DNA of 64,000 nt from Actinomycetales bacterium (GCA_016710385.1 JADJVX010000017.1:930001-994000), one strand, 5' to 3'. Counted from the first letter of the stretch, positions 8,483 to 18,049 are shown. The notes: generated by a model from the letters alone, not told the origin. Program-made: numbers and translations.

Positions 8483-9495
8483 GCCCCATGCCATCGGCCG
8501 ACAGCCCGGTCCCCCATGTCGAAAAGATCACCGTCATGCAGGCCCTCAACCGGGCCATGCGCGACGCCCTGCGGCACGACGAGACGGTCCACGTGCTCGG
8601 CGAGGACGTCGGCACCCTCGGCGGCGTCTTCCGGGTCACCGACGGGCTGACCAAGGAGTTCGGCGAGCGCTGCTTCGACACCCCGCTGGCCGAGTCCGGG
8701 ATCATGGGCTTCGCCATCGGGATGGCGATGGGCGGGCTGCGCCCGATCGTCGAGATGCAGTTCGACGCCTTTGCCTACCCGGCGTTCGAGCAAATCACCT
8801 CGCACGTGGCCAAGATGCGCAACCGCACCAAGGGCCAAGTCCACCTGCCGATGGTCATCCGGATCCCCTACGGCGGTGGCATCGGTGGCGTCGAGCACCA
8901 CTGCGACTCGTCGGAGAGCTACTACACGCACACCCCCGGCCTCACTGTCGTGGCCCCGTCGAACCCGGCCGACGCCTACCACCTGCTGCGCGCGGCGATC
9001 GCCTCGCCGGACCCGGTCATCGTCATGGAGCCCAAGCGGCTCTACTGGTCCAAGGCCGAGGTCGACCTGTCCCGCCCCCGCCCGGGCATCGGCAAGGCTG
9101 CGATCGTCCGCGAGGGCAAGGACGCCACGATCATTGCCTACGGCCAATCGGTGCCGGTCGCCCTGGAGGCTGCCGAGGTCGCCAAGCGCGAAGGCCGCGA
9201 CCTGCAGGTCGTCGACCTGCGCTCGCTGGTGCCTTTCGACGACGCCACGGTCATGGCGGCGGTCGCCTCGACCGGCCGCGCGGTCGTCGTCGCCGAGGCC
9301 CAGGGCTTCTCGTCGTTCTCCTCGGAGGTGGCCGCCCGGATCGGTGAGCGTTGCTTCCACTCCCTCGCCGCCCCGGTGCGCCGGGTCACCGGCTTCGACA
9401 TCCCCTATCCGCCGCCGAAGCTCGAGAAGCACTACCTCGTGAGCGTCGACCGCATCCTCGACGCCGTTGACAGCCTGCAGTGGGAGGACCAGTGA
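8479..9495 (+). CDS. bkdB: Branched-chain 2-oxoacid dehydrogenase E1 beta
   Basis: 338 residues, GTG start overlapping the E1alpha stop. The N-terminal pyrimidine-binding domain has HVLGEDVGTLGGVFRVT and DTPLAESGIMGFAIG; the transketolase C domain has DATIIAYGQSVPVALEAA and RAVVVAEAQGFSSFSSEV. Length and order match E1beta subunits that pair with an E1alpha to form the alpha2beta2 decarboxylase. It is the middle gene of a three-gene operon and its stop overlaps the E2 start by GTGA. Confidence 0.94.
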   Translation: MSPMPSADSPVPHVEKITVMQALNRAMRDALRHDETVHVLGEDVGTLGGVFRVTDGLTKEFGERCFDTPLAESGIMGFAIGMAMGGLRPIVEMQFDAFAYPAFEQITSHVAKMRNRTKGQVHLPMVIRIPYGGGIGGVEHHCDSSESYYTHTPGLTVVAPSNPADAYHLLRAAIASPDPVIVMEPKRLYWSKAEVDLSRPRPGIGKAAIVREGKDATIIAYGQSVPVALEAAEVAKREGRDLQVVDLRSLVPFDDATVMAAVASTGRAVVVAEAQGFSSFSSEVAARIGERCFHSLAAPVRRVTGFDIPYPPPKLEKHYLVSVDRILDAVDSLQWEDQ

Positions 9496-11198
9496 GCCAC
9501 GGGTACACCGGCCCGGCCTTCGTGCCGCCGCCGGGACATCACACGTTCGTGCTGCCCGACCTCGGGGAGGGCCTGACCGAAGCCGAGATCGTCACCTGGC
9601 TGGTCGCCGACGGTGACTCGGTGGCTATCGACCAGGTCGTCGTCGAAGTCGAGACCGCCAAGGCCAAGGTCGAGGTCCCCTCGCCCTACGGCGGCGTGGT
9701 CGCCATCCGGCACGCCGCGGAGGGCCAGACCCTCGAGGTCGGCGCCCCGCTGCTCACCGTGGCCGAGTCCGCCGAAGCGCTCGCCGCTGCGGGCGACTCC
9801 GGCACGGCCACAGACTCCGGTATGCCGTCCGCCCCAGCCGCCGTCGACCCGGACCCCACGCCCCTGGAAGCCGCAGTTGCTGCCGACCCCGCAGTCGCCG
9901 ACGAGAGCGCGACCGTCGCGGGCGAACCGCTCGACACCGGCGAAACCGGTGGCGGGTCGGGCAACGTCCTCATCGGCTATGGCACCACCGACACCACTTC
10001 GACCCGGCGGCGCCGAGTCGGGGCCGATCCCACCAAGGCCACCCAGGTCGGGGCGATCGTGCCGCCGCCCGCTGCGGTGCCCGCTCCCCCATCGGCCGGT
10101 CGCCACGACGCTGCCGTGTCCCGTCCGCAGGGCCGGGCGCTACGGGTGTCCTCGCCGGTGGTCCGACGGCTGGCCCGCGACGCCGGACTGGACCTTGCGT
10201 CGGTCGTCGGCACCGGACCGGAGGGACTGGTCACCCGCGCCGACGTGCTGCAGGCCATTGCTCACGCCGACTACTCGGGCGCCGCACCGCGCGCAGGTAC
10301 AGGTGCGGGTGCGGGTGCAGGTGCGCGTGCTGCCGCTGCAGCTGCGCCGGTCGCGAGCCCACCGGCTCCCGCACCCGCAAGTGCCCGCCCGGCAGCCTCG
10401 GCCACGACTGCTGCTCCGCCGGCTCGACCCGCGGCGGCGCAACCCGCTGCGGTTCGCCCCACGGCGGCGTCGGCCGGCGTGATGGCGGGCGACCGGCATA
10501 CCGGTCTGGAGGTCTTGGAACGGCGACCGATGTCCGCCTTCCGGCGCTCGGTGGCTGCCTCGCTCTCGCGCAGCCGGGCGGAGATCCCAGAGGCGACCGT
10601 GTGGGTCGATATCGACTTCACCCAGCTCGTGGCGCTGCGCGCGTCGCTGGCCGGGCAGCCGGATTCGCCGGGACTGCTGGCCTATCTCGCGCGGTTTGCC
10701 GTCGCCGGACTGCGGGCGCACCCGGAGTTGAACTCGACCTACGACGCCGAGCGCGAGGAACTCGTCATGTGGGACGGGGTCAACCTCGGCGTCGCGGTGC
10801 AGTCGCCGCGCGGCCTCGTGGCACCCGCGATCCTGGGTGCCCACACGATGACCACGCGGCAGCTCGGCGCAGCGCTCAAGACGCTCACCGCCGACGCGCG
10901 GGAGGGGCGCTCCACCCCGGCCGAGCTGTTGTCGGGGACCTTCACGCTCAACAACTACGGGATGTACAACGTCGACGGCTCGGCCGCGATCATCAACCAC
11001 CCGCAGTCGGCGATCCTCGGTTTCGGCCGGGTCATCGACCGCCCGTGGGTGATCGACGGGCAGATCGTCGTGCGCAAGATCGGCCAGATGTCGTTCGTCT
11101 TCGACCACCGGGTCTGTGACGGCGGGCTGGCCTCGTCGTTCATCCGGTTCGTCGCCGACGCCATCGAAAACCCAGGTTCAGTCCTGGCCGACCTCTGA
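9492..11198 (+). CDS. bkdC: Branched-chain 2-oxoacid dehydrogenase E2 (lipoamide acyltransferase)
   Basis: 568 residues from the GTG at 9492. One lipoyl domain (about residues 15-90) carries the lipoylated lysine in VEVETAKAKVEVP. A long Ala/Pro/Thr-rich linker follows, then the peripheral subunit-binding domain (VSSPVVRRLARDAGLDLASV and TRADVLQAI, about residues 215-255), then a second linker made of Gly-Ala repeats and Ala-Pro stretches, and finally the catalytic acyltransferase domain ending in FVFDHRVCDGG (HxxxDG motif). No E3 gene follows, so a shared dihydrolipoyl dehydrogenase must be encoded elsewhere. The convergent hairpin at 11279-11340 lies downstream. Confidence 0.93.
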   Translation: MSHGYTGPAFVPPPGHHTFVLPDLGEGLTEAEIVTWLVADGDSVAIDQVVVEVETAKAKVEVPSPYGGVVAIRHAAEGQTLEVGAPLLTVAESAEALAAAGDSGTATDSGMPSAPAAVDPDPTPLEAAVAADPAVADESATVAGEPLDTGETGGGSGNVLIGYGTTDTTSTRRRRVGADPTKATQVGAIVPPPAAVPAPPSAGRHDAAVSRPQGRALRVSSPVVRRLARDAGLDLASVVGTGPEGLVTRADVLQAIAHADYSGAAPRAGTGAGAGAGARAAAAAAPVASPPAPAPASARPAASATTAAPPARPAAAQPAAVRPTAASAGVMAGDRHTGLEVLERRPMSAFRRSVAASLSRSRAEIPEATVWVDIDFTQLVALRASLAGQPDSPGLLAYLARFAVAGLRAHPELNSTYDAEREELVMWDGVNLGVAVQSPRGLVAPAILGAHTMTTRQLGAALKTLTADAREGRSTPAELLSGTFTLNNYGMYNVDGSAAIINHPQSAILGFGRVIDRPWVIDGQIVVRKIGQMSFVFDHRVCDGGLASSFIRFVADAIENPGSVLADL

Positions 11199-11278
11199 CC
11201 CGGCCGCACGGCATACCGCTGCCAGTGCCGCCGGTTGATGTCCGGTTTAGGCCCGGTTCGGCGAGGTTAGCCGCGCTG

Positions 11279-11340
11279 CGCTGAGGGTGCATCCTCGGTG
11301 CAGAGCGGCCACCTTCGGTGCGGCGCGGCCACCCTCAGCG
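11279..11340. terminator. Hairpin between convergent bkdC and nucleotidyltransferase genes
   Basis: CGCTGAGGGTG pairs with CACCCTCAGCG 40 bases later; the loop itself holds two similar GCGGCCACC segments. Its position between two converging genes suggests a bidirectional terminator. There is no T tract. Confidence 0.45.
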
Positions 11341-11360
11341 AAGCACCACCGCCGAGGCGG

Positions 11361-11984
11361 TCACAGTCCGTGCTCGGCCCAATGCCGCCGGTGGGCGCTG
11401 ACCGCCCAGGCGTTCACCGCGTCGCGATCAGGCTCGGCGGGCAGTACGCCACGGCCGGTGTCGATGACGTCGGCGAGTTCGGCACGCGCGGCGTCGATGA
11501 GCGCCAAGGCGCGCTGGAAGTCCACCTCCCCGCGCTTGACCGCGAGACATTGCTCGAGGTCCGACGGTGGCATCGGCAAGGTCAACCGTCCGGTCATGGT
11601 CAGCTCGACACCCTGTCGACCCAGGCGCAGGGCATGCGAGGCGTACTTCGTGTCATAGCCATGGCGCGCGACCAGCTCGGGCCGGTTGGGCACCTTCGAC
11701 TGCCGCCCGCCGCCGAGCATCCGCTCCCGCTGCGAATCCAGATAGCCCAGGAAGCGGTGACTCGCCGCCCGTGAGACGAGCTTCGGGGCCAGTTCCCGCA
11801 GCTCGGCACCGAGCGGAGTCAGGAGCACTACCGCATCACCCACGGCATACAGGGGAATGAGGATTGTCGGGTTGCCGTTGAGCGCCAGCCGCAGGAACTT
11901 GCGCAGCCCATACACCGTGAGGTCGCGGCCCGGCAGAGCGGCCAGCGGGTGCGCCGTATGCCGGGCCGGGCGCCAGCCCGCCAT
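11361..11984 (-). CDS. Nucleotidyltransferase-like protein (RlaP/YcgL type), N-terminally truncated
   Basis: 207 residues. The visible part matches the C-terminal two-thirds of predicted nucleotidyltransferases of the RNA-ligase-associated type (PF10127): FLRLALNGNPTILIPLY, HGYDTKYASHALRLG, ELTMTGRLTLPMP, LAVKRGEVDF and a Pro-Glu-Pro-Asp region near the end. The N-terminal part with the catalytic Gly-Ser and Asp-x-Asp residues is absent; upstream lies a G-rich run (about 12015-12036) and the hppA terminator. It is therefore probably a decayed or inactive copy, or translation starts differently across a frameshift. Confidence 0.6.
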   Translation of the reverse strand: MAGWRPARHTAHPLAALPGRDLTVYGLRKFLRLALNGNPTILIPLYAVGDAVVLLTPLGAELRELAPKLVSRAASHRFLGYLDSQRERMLGGGRQSKVPNRPELVARHGYDTKYASHALRLGRQGVELTMTGRLTLPMPPSDLEQCLAVKRGEVDFQRALALIDAARAELADVIDTGRGVLPAEPDRDAVNAWAVSAHRRHWAEHGL

Positions 11985-12047
11985 CCTGAGGGCCGCCGGG
12001 GGGTCGGGGGCCGGGGTCGCCGGAGGGGGGGTGGGGTCAAGAACGCA

Positions 12048-12085
12048 AAGCGGGCCGGGTCCCCGGGAGGGGAACCGGCCCGCTT
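12048..12085 (-). terminator. Terminator of the H+-pyrophosphatase gene
   Basis: AAGCGGGCCGGGTCCCC pairs with GGGGAACCGGCCCGCTT (one mismatch) across a 4-base loop, just downstream of the hppA stop in its direction of transcription. It is a very stable GC hairpin with only a few flanking A/T bases, as is common in high-G+C genomes. Confidence 0.75.
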
Positions 12086-12100
12086 CGGTATGCCGTGGGG

Positions 12101-14398
12101 CTAGGACGCGACCCGTTCCGCCGCAGGCGAGGCGTCGCCGGCGATGGCCAGGTCACGCCGCTTGGACACGACGACCGCCACGACGACGATCGCGAGTGCG
12201 AGCAATGCGATGCCGAACCGGATGCCGGCGTTGGCGCCCGACCCGACACTGAGGACGACGATGGCCGGGGCGACGAGCACCGAGACGAGGTTCATCACCT
12301 TGATCAGCGGGTTGATGGCCGGGCCGGCGGTGTCCTTGAACGGGTCACCGACGGTGTCACCGATGACGGTGGCGGCGTGGGCCGGCGAGCCCTTGCCGCC
12401 GTGTGCGCCGTCTTCGACGATCTTCTTGGCGTTGTCCCACGAGCCACCGGAGTTGGCCAGGAACACGGCCATTAGGCAGCCCGAGGTGATGGCGCCGGCG
12501 AGGAAGCCCGCGAGTGCCCCGATGCCGAGGCCGAAGCCGACGATGATCGGGGTGAGCGCCGCGAGCAGACCCGGCGTCGCGAGCTCACGCAGCGAGTCAC
12601 GGGTGCAGATGTCGACGACCTTGCCGTATTCGGGCTTGGCGGTGCCCTCCATGATCCCGGGGATCTCGCGGATCTGGCGGCGCACCTCGAAGATGATCGC
12701 GCCGGCAGCGCGGGTCACGGCGTTGACCGCCAGGCCGGAGAAGAGGAACACGACCGAGGCACCGAGCAGTGCACCCACGAGGGTCGTCGGCGAGACGATC
12801 TCGGTGATGAACGACAGCGGCAGCTCGCCGGCGGACTTGATGCCGATCTCGCGAGCGGCGGTCTCCCAGGCATCCGTGAACGACCCGAAGAGTGCGGTTG
12901 CCGCGAGGACGGCGGTCGCGATGGCGATGCCCTTGGTGATCGCCTTGGTGGTGTTGCCGACGGCGTCGAGGTCGGTGAGGATGCGCGCGCCTGCGGCGTC
13001 GATGTCGTGCGACATCTCGGCGATGCCCTGGGCGTTGTCCGAGACCGGGCCGAAGGTGTCCATGGCGACGATGACGCCGACCGTGGTGAGCAGACCGCAA
13101 CCGGCCAGCGCGATGAAGAACAGCGACAGCGCGGCCGCGCCGCCACCGAGGGTGAACGCGGCATACACGGCAGCGCCGATGATGACCGCGGTGTAGACGG
13201 CCGACTCGAAGCCGACGCCGATACCGGCGAGCACGACGGTGGCCGGGCCGGTGAGCGAGGTGCGGGCGACGTCGTTCGTCGGGCGGGACTCGGTGCCGGT
13301 GAAGTGACCGGTGAGCCAAAGGATGACGCCCGCCAGGACGATGCCCAGCAGCACGGCCAGGGTGGCGCGGATGCGCAGCCCGGAGACGAGGACCTCGCCG
13401 GTGGCCGAGGTGAGGGCCTGCGGCAGGTAGAAGAATGCGGCCGCGGTCGACAGGACGGCGGAGATGACGGCGGAGATGTAGAAGCCGCGGTTGATGGCGG
13501 CCAGGCCGTTTTCGTTGCCCTTCACCTTGGTGATGTAGACGCCGATGATCGCGGTGATCGCGCCGATGGCCGGGACGATGAGCGGGAAAACCAGGCCGGT
13601 GACGCCGAGCGCGACCGAGCCGAGGATGAGCGCCGCGACGAGCGTCACGGCATACGACTCGAAGAGGTCGGCCGCCATGCCGGCGCAGTCACCGACGTTG
13701 TCACCGACGTTGTCGGCGATGGTCGCCGCGTTGCGCGGGTCATCCTCGGGGATGCCCGCCTCGACCTTGCCGACCAGGTCGGCGCCGACGTCGGCGGCCT
13801 TGGTGAAGATGCCGCCGCCGACCCGCATGAACATCGCCAGCAGCGCGGCGCCGAAGCCGAAGCCCTCGAGGACCTTGGGGGCGTCGCCCTTGTAGATAAG
13901 CACGACGACTGAGGCGCCCAGCAGTCCGAGGCCGACCGTCGCCATGCCGACGACGCCGCCGGTGCGGAAGGCGATCTTCATGCCGCCCTCACGGCTGCCC
14001 ATGCGGGCAGCGGAGGCCACGCGCACGTTGGCCTTGACGGCCAGAGACATGCCGAGGTAGCCGATGGCCGCCGAGAAGAGCGCGCCGATGACGAAGAAGA
14101 CCGAGCGACCGATCTTGACGTTCATGTCGGCCGGCAGCAGGAACAGCAAGAGGAAGACGAGCACGACGAAACCGCCGAGCGTCTTGAACTGCCGGTTGAG
14201 GTAGGCCTGAGCGCCCTCCTCGACCGCGGCGCCGATCTCCTGCATCCGCGGGGTGCCGGGGTCGGCGGCGAGCACCTGGCCGCGGAACATGGCACCCATC
14301 ACGAGGGCGATGATCGAGATGACCAAGACCGCGATGACCAGGGTCAGGTTGAGCCCCTCAAGGGCCACCTGACTCGCGGCGGGGTTGATGGCGAGCAT
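12101..14398 (-). CDS. hppA: Membrane H+-translocating pyrophosphatase, K+-independent type
   Basis: 765 residues from the ATG at 14398, which has an excellent AAGGAGGAA site five bases upstream. About sixteen membrane helices. Pyrophosphate-binding motifs are intact: KAADVGADLVGKVE and DDPRNAATIADNVGDNVGDCAGMAADL, plus a C-terminal GDTVGDPFKDTAGPAIN. The sequence GNTTKAIT carries Lys and Thr at the positions that mark potassium-independent H+-pumping enzymes (Ala in the K+-dependent class). It hydrolyses pyrophosphate and exports protons across the membrane. It is transcribed alone, with a strong terminator behind it. Confidence 0.95.
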   Translation of the reverse strand: MLAINPAASQVALEGLNLTLVIAVLVISIIALVMGAMFRGQVLAADPGTPRMQEIGAAVEEGAQAYLNRQFKTLGGFVVLVFLLLFLLPADMNVKIGRSVFFVIGALFSAAIGYLGMSLAVKANVRVASAARMGSREGGMKIAFRTGGVVGMATVGLGLLGASVVVLIYKGDAPKVLEGFGFGAALLAMFMRVGGGIFTKAADVGADLVGKVEAGIPEDDPRNAATIADNVGDNVGDCAGMAADLFESYAVTLVAALILGSVALGVTGLVFPLIVPAIGAITAIIGVYITKVKGNENGLAAINRGFYISAVISAVLSTAAAFFYLPQALTSATGEVLVSGLRIRATLAVLLGIVLAGVILWLTGHFTGTESRPTNDVARTSLTGPATVVLAGIGVGFESAVYTAVIIGAAVYAAFTLGGGAAALSLFFIALAGCGLLTTVGVIVAMDTFGPVSDNAQGIAEMSHDIDAAGARILTDLDAVGNTTKAITKGIAIATAVLAATALFGSFTDAWETAAREIGIKSAGELPLSFITEIVSPTTLVGALLGASVVFLFSGLAVNAVTRAAGAIIFEVRRQIREIPGIMEGTAKPEYGKVVDICTRDSLRELATPGLLAALTPIIVGFGLGIGALAGFLAGAITSGCLMAVFLANSGGSWDNAKKIVEDGAHGGKGSPAHAATVIGDTVGDPFKDTAGPAINPLIKVMNLVSVLVAPAIVVLSVGSGANAGIRFGIALLALAIVVVAVVVSKRRDLAIAGDASPAAERVAS

Positions 14399-14646
14399 CC
14401 AGTTCCTCCTTGACGCCGCCACCGGCGGCGCACGGGGTCGGCGCCGAGGGCATCCTCGGCGGAGGCACTTCCGTGTGTCCGGCCTGAGGCTACCGGTCCC
14501 GGCCGCTCGGGGGCGACCGGGCAGAAGTCTCGTTCCGGTGTGACGCGCGCTACACGCAGGTGAAAGCGCTTACACCCCTGGGTAGGTGAAAAAGATGACG
14601 ACAGCCGGTATGCCGTCCCGCCGCGGCCGAGCGCGTGGAGCGGCCC

Positions 14647-14970
14647 TCAGTGGACCTTGCTGACCTCGAAAACCTGGTCGAGCCCGGTGATGACCAGCAC
14701 CTTGAGGACCCGATCGCGTGCGCCGACGACCCGCATGTCGTTGCCGTTGGCCCGCATGAGCTTGAGCCGGCCGACGAGGACGCCGAGCCCAGTGGAATCC
14801 AGCAGGGTGACACCCTCGATGTCGACGACGAGCTCACGAGCACCCTTGGCAATGTGCTCGTCGAGGAACCGGCCCAGCGCCGGGGCCGTGGCCAGATCGA
14901 TTTCACCGGTGACGTGCACGACGCACGTGTCACCGTAGGTCTGGTTCGACAGCTCCAGTTCCACCGCCAC
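14647..14970 (-). CDS. STAS-domain anti-sigma factor antagonist
   Basis: 107 residues, a single STAS domain: VVHVTGEIDLATAPAL at the N-terminus and the phosphorylation loop VTLLDSTGLGVLVGRL, where the Ser of DST is the residue normally phosphorylated by an RsbW-type kinase. The C-terminus (VITGLDQVFEVS) is standard. Such proteins release a sigma factor by binding its anti-sigma kinase. No kinase or sigma gene is adjacent, so the partner is elsewhere. It is divergent from the helicase gene. Confidence 0.92.
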   Translation of the reverse strand: MAVELELSNQTYGDTCVVHVTGEIDLATAPALGRFLDEHIAKGARELVVDIEGVTLLDSTGLGVLVGRLKLMRANGNDMRVVGARDRVLKVLVITGLDQVFEVSKVH

Positions 14971-15098
14971 CCCTTGTTGTCGCGCCTTTGTTGTCGTGCC
15001 TTGGTTGTCGTGCCTTGGTTGTCGTCGTGCTTCTGTGCCGCTCCGCCCGGGCAGGTCCCTCCGTGCCGTTGCCAGAGTGCTGCACCGGTCACCGGCCG

Positions 15099-15104
15099 TA
15101 CTGT
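15099..15104 (+). promoter_or_regulatory. -10 element of the DUF1998 helicase gene (leaderless)
   Basis: TACTGT followed by 7 bases and then the ATG at 15112, with no ribosome site between. The spacing predicts transcription starting at the start codon. Confidence 0.5.
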
Positions 15105-15111
15105 TGAGCCG

Positions 15112-17568
15112 ATGCCCGCACCTCCAGATCCGCCGGTGGACCCGCTTGGCGGAGTCCCTTGGCAGGCTGACGACCCAGCACGGTTACTGGTGAGTATTGC
15201 AGTCGGTGACCGTGCACGTCGACTACGGCACGTCGAGCGCTTTCCTGCGCGCGCGGCATCGACCGCCGAGATGCCCGAATGGACCGATCCTGCTCTCCGT
15301 GGCGCCCTCAACGGCGCGGGCATCCCGCAGCTGTGGGCGCATCAACGCGAGGCAGCCGACCGGCTCCGTGCCGGCGAGCACACCGTGATCTCGACGGGGA
15401 CGGCATCGGGCAAGTCGCTCGGCTTCCTGCTGCCGGTGCTCACCTCGGTGCTGGCCGGTCGCGACGCCCCGACCGGGCGGGGCGCGACGGCGCTCTACCT
15501 CGCCCCGACCAAAGCGCTCGCCCATGACCAATTGACCCGAGTCGAAGCCCTGGCTCTGCCCGGGGTCCGGGTGGCTGCCTACGACGGCGACACCCCGCCG
15601 GAGGAACGCCGCTGGGTGCGCGACCACGCGGCATACGTGCTGACCAATCCCGACCTGCTGCACCACTCCCTCCTGCCCGGCCACGAACGCTGGGCACCGT
15701 TCCTGCGGGCGCTGCGCTACGTCGTCGTCGACGAGTGCCACATCTATCGGGGCGTCTTCGGCTCGCACGTGGCTCTCACGCTGCGGCGGTTGCGCCGGGT
15801 CGCGGCGCGCTATCGCGCGGAACCCACCTTCGCCTTCGCGTCGGCGACGATCGCCGACCCCGGCGCACACGCCACTCACCTGCTCGGTATGCCGGTCCGT
15901 CCCGTGCAGCGCGACGGCTCGCCTCGGGGTGCACTCACCGTCGCCCTCTGGGAACCGGCCAGCGCCGAGTCACCGACGAACGCCGCTGCGGAGGATGGAC
16001 TGCGTGGCGCCCCGGATGATGGACCATCGCCCGATCAGGCACACATCGATCACGACGATGGGCCGGTGGCTGCACCGGCCGGGGACCTCACGCCGAAGCG
16101 GCGCAGCGCGGTGGCCGAGACGGCCGACCTGCTCGGCTGGTTTGTCGACGCCGGCGTGCAGACGGTCGCGTTTGCCCGGTCCCGGGTGGGGGCCGAGGTC
16201 ATCGCGAGTGTCGCAGCTCGGGACTCCGGCGGCTATCGGCGAGCCGTGGCGGCATACCGGGGCGGTTATCTGCCCGAGGAACGCCGCGCCGTCGAGCGAG
16301 ACCTGCGCGAGGGGACCCTGCGTGGGCTGGCCGCGACGACCGCGCTGGAACTCGGCATCGACATCTCCGGCCTCGACGCCGTGGTGCTGGCCGGCTGGCC
16401 GGGCACGCTCGCGTCGTTCTGGCAGCAGGTCGGGCGGGCCGGACGCGCCGGGCGGCCGGCGCTCGCGGTGCTCGTCGGTGCGGATGACCCGCTGGATCGT
16501 TACCTCATCGGCCATCCGGAGGCGATCTTCGAGCGCCCAGTGGAGGCTGCGGTCGTCGATCCCGAGAATCCACACCTGCTCGCCCCCCACCTGTTGTGCG
16601 CCGCCGCCGAACTGCCGCTCACCCCGGTCGACCTCGAGCTCTTCGGACCCTCGGCCCGCGGCCTCGTCGACCGGTTGGTGGCCGATCGGGTGCTGCGGAT
16701 GCGACCCACCGGGTGGTATTGGCCGCGGCCGGACCGCCCGTCGGGCTGGTTCACGTTGCGCGGGATCGGGCGCAGCATCCGCATCGTGGAGCGATCGTCG
16801 GGCCGGGTCGTCGGCCTGGTCGACGAGGCCCGCGCCGATCACACCGTGCACGCCGGCGCCGTGCACCTGCACCAGGGGGTCACCTTCGTCGTGTCCGAAC
16901 TCGACCTCGAGGCCGGACATGCCCTGGTCGTCGCGGGCGACCCGGGGTGGAGCACTCAGGCCAGGTCGATCAGCCGCTTCGACCTCGGCGAGGTGCGCCA
17001 GCGACGCCAGCACCCCGATCTGACGGTCGCCTTCGGCGAGGTGACCGTCCACTCGCAGGTCGTGTCGTTCCTGCGCCGCGGGCCGTCGGGCGAGGTCATC
17101 GGGGAGCACCGCCTCGACCTGCCCGTACGCACCCTGGCCACGACGGGCGTCTGGTGGACGCTGCCAGAGGCCGTCTTGACGGACCTCGGAATCGAGCCGC
17201 GGCAATGGCCGGGCGCGCTGCATGCTGCCGAGCACGCGCTCATCGGGATGCTCCCGCTCGTGGCGACCGCCGATCGGTGGGACGTCGGCGGCGTCTCGAC
17301 CGCATGCCACCCCGACACCGGGATGCCCACGGTGCTGGTCTATGACGGGCATCCCGGCGGCGCGGGCTTCGCAGAACGCGGGTATGCCGTCATCGGCGAC
17401 TGGGTGCAGGCGACGCTCGAGACCATCCGACGGTGCGATTGCGAGGCCGGGTGTCCGGGCTGCGTGCAGTCGCCCAAGTGCGGCAACGGGAACTCACCCT
17501 TGGACAAAGCCGGCGCAATCGGCGTGCTGGCCGCCGTCTTGAGCAGGTTGGCGCTCGCGCAGCGGTGA
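15112..17568 (+). CDS. DEAD/DEAH-box helicase with DUF1998 zinc-binding C-terminus (MrfA/YprA-like)
   Basis: 818 residues. Motif I is STGTASGKSLGF, motif II (DEVH position) VVVDECHIYRG, motif III FASATIADP, and motif VI QQVGRAGRAGR, making a complete SF2 core from about residue 60 to 450. The C-terminal DUF1998 domain ends with four cysteines, in CDCEAGCPGCVQSPKCGNG. Bacillus MrfA, of the same architecture, takes part in mitomycin-lesion repair, so a DNA-repair role is likely. An acidic insertion at about 290-315 separates the two RecA domains. The order next to the tad locus matches mycobacteria (Rv3649, from memory). Confidence 0.9.
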   Translation: MPAPPDPPVDPLGGVPWQADDPARLLVSIAVGDRARRLRHVERFPARAASTAEMPEWTDPALRGALNGAGIPQLWAHQREAADRLRAGEHTVISTGTASGKSLGFLLPVLTSVLAGRDAPTGRGATALYLAPTKALAHDQLTRVEALALPGVRVAAYDGDTPPEERRWVRDHAAYVLTNPDLLHHSLLPGHERWAPFLRALRYVVVDECHIYRGVFGSHVALTLRRLRRVAARYRAEPTFAFASATIADPGAHATHLLGMPVRPVQRDGSPRGALTVALWEPASAESPTNAAAEDGLRGAPDDGPSPDQAHIDHDDGPVAAPAGDLTPKRRSAVAETADLLGWFVDAGVQTVAFARSRVGAEVIASVAARDSGGYRRAVAAYRGGYLPEERRAVERDLREGTLRGLAATTALELGIDISGLDAVVLAGWPGTLASFWQQVGRAGRAGRPALAVLVGADDPLDRYLIGHPEAIFERPVEAAVVDPENPHLLAPHLLCAAAELPLTPVDLELFGPSARGLVDRLVADRVLRMRPTGWYWPRPDRPSGWFTLRGIGRSIRIVERSSGRVVGLVDEARADHTVHAGAVHLHQGVTFVVSELDLEAGHALVVAGDPGWSTQARSISRFDLGEVRQRRQHPDLTVAFGEVTVHSQVVSFLRRGPSGEVIGEHRLDLPVRTLATTGVWWTLPEAVLTDLGIEPRQWPGALHAAEHALIGMLPLVATADRWDVGGVSTACHPDTGMPTVLVYDGHPGGAGFAERGYAVIGDWVQATLETIRRCDCEAGCPGCVQSPKCGNGNSPLDKAGAIGVLAAVLSRLALAQR

Positions 17569-17684
17569 GAGTCGAGGCTTTCGGGCAAGCCTGACGGTGG
17601 CAGGGGTGGGTAATCTCATCGCAGGGCCACGCTGTCGCGTGATCTGGGGTCCGGCTGCGGCTGGGTGCATCGTGGAGGTTGCTC

Positions 17685-18011
17685 ATGGTTGCCGTCGGTC
17701 TGGTCCTCCTGTTGATCGGCGTCGGTGGCGGCGCGCTCTTCGCCTGGCTGGCTCTCCAGACCAGCGACCGAGTGGGCCTGGGCGCTGACGGATTGGTGCA
17801 ACTCACCGTTCAGCCGATCACGGTCTTCATCGCCGGGGCTGCCGCGATGCTGCTGCTGTGGCTGGGCGCACGGCTCATGGCGGCCGGGGCCAAGCGCAAG
17901 GCCGCACAACGCCGAGAGCTCCGCGAACTGAAGCAGGCGGCTCCGACCCGCCCGACCGAACCCCAGCGTCCCGCAACTCGGCCGGCCGAGCCGACCGACC
18001 GCAGTCTCTGA
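17685..18011 (+). CDS. Small two-helix membrane protein
   Basis: 108 residues from the ATG at 17685, chosen because GGAGG lies six bases upstream. Helix 1 is residues 1-25 (VAVGLVLLLIGVGGGALFAWLAL) and helix 2 about residues 45-65; a basic, helical and then Pro/Thr-rich tail of 45 residues follows on the cytoplasmic side. The topology resembles LapA-like small membrane proteins, but no diagnostic motif is present. Function unknown. Confidence 0.6.
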   Translation: MVAVGLVLLLIGVGGGALFAWLALQTSDRVGLGADGLVQLTVQPITVFIAGAAAMLLLWLGARLMAAGAKRKAAQRRELRELKQAAPTRPTEPQRPATRPAEPTDRSL

Positions 18012-18049
18012 CCCGACTTGGGTGCCCTGACCCGTGCTCGAGTCGCGCG

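Noticed and set aside
13007..13912. A 301-codon plus-strand frame inside the pyrophosphatase gene
   Set aside because: The peptide is Asp/Gly/Arg-rich, as expected of antisense frames; hppA on the minus strand is unmistakable.
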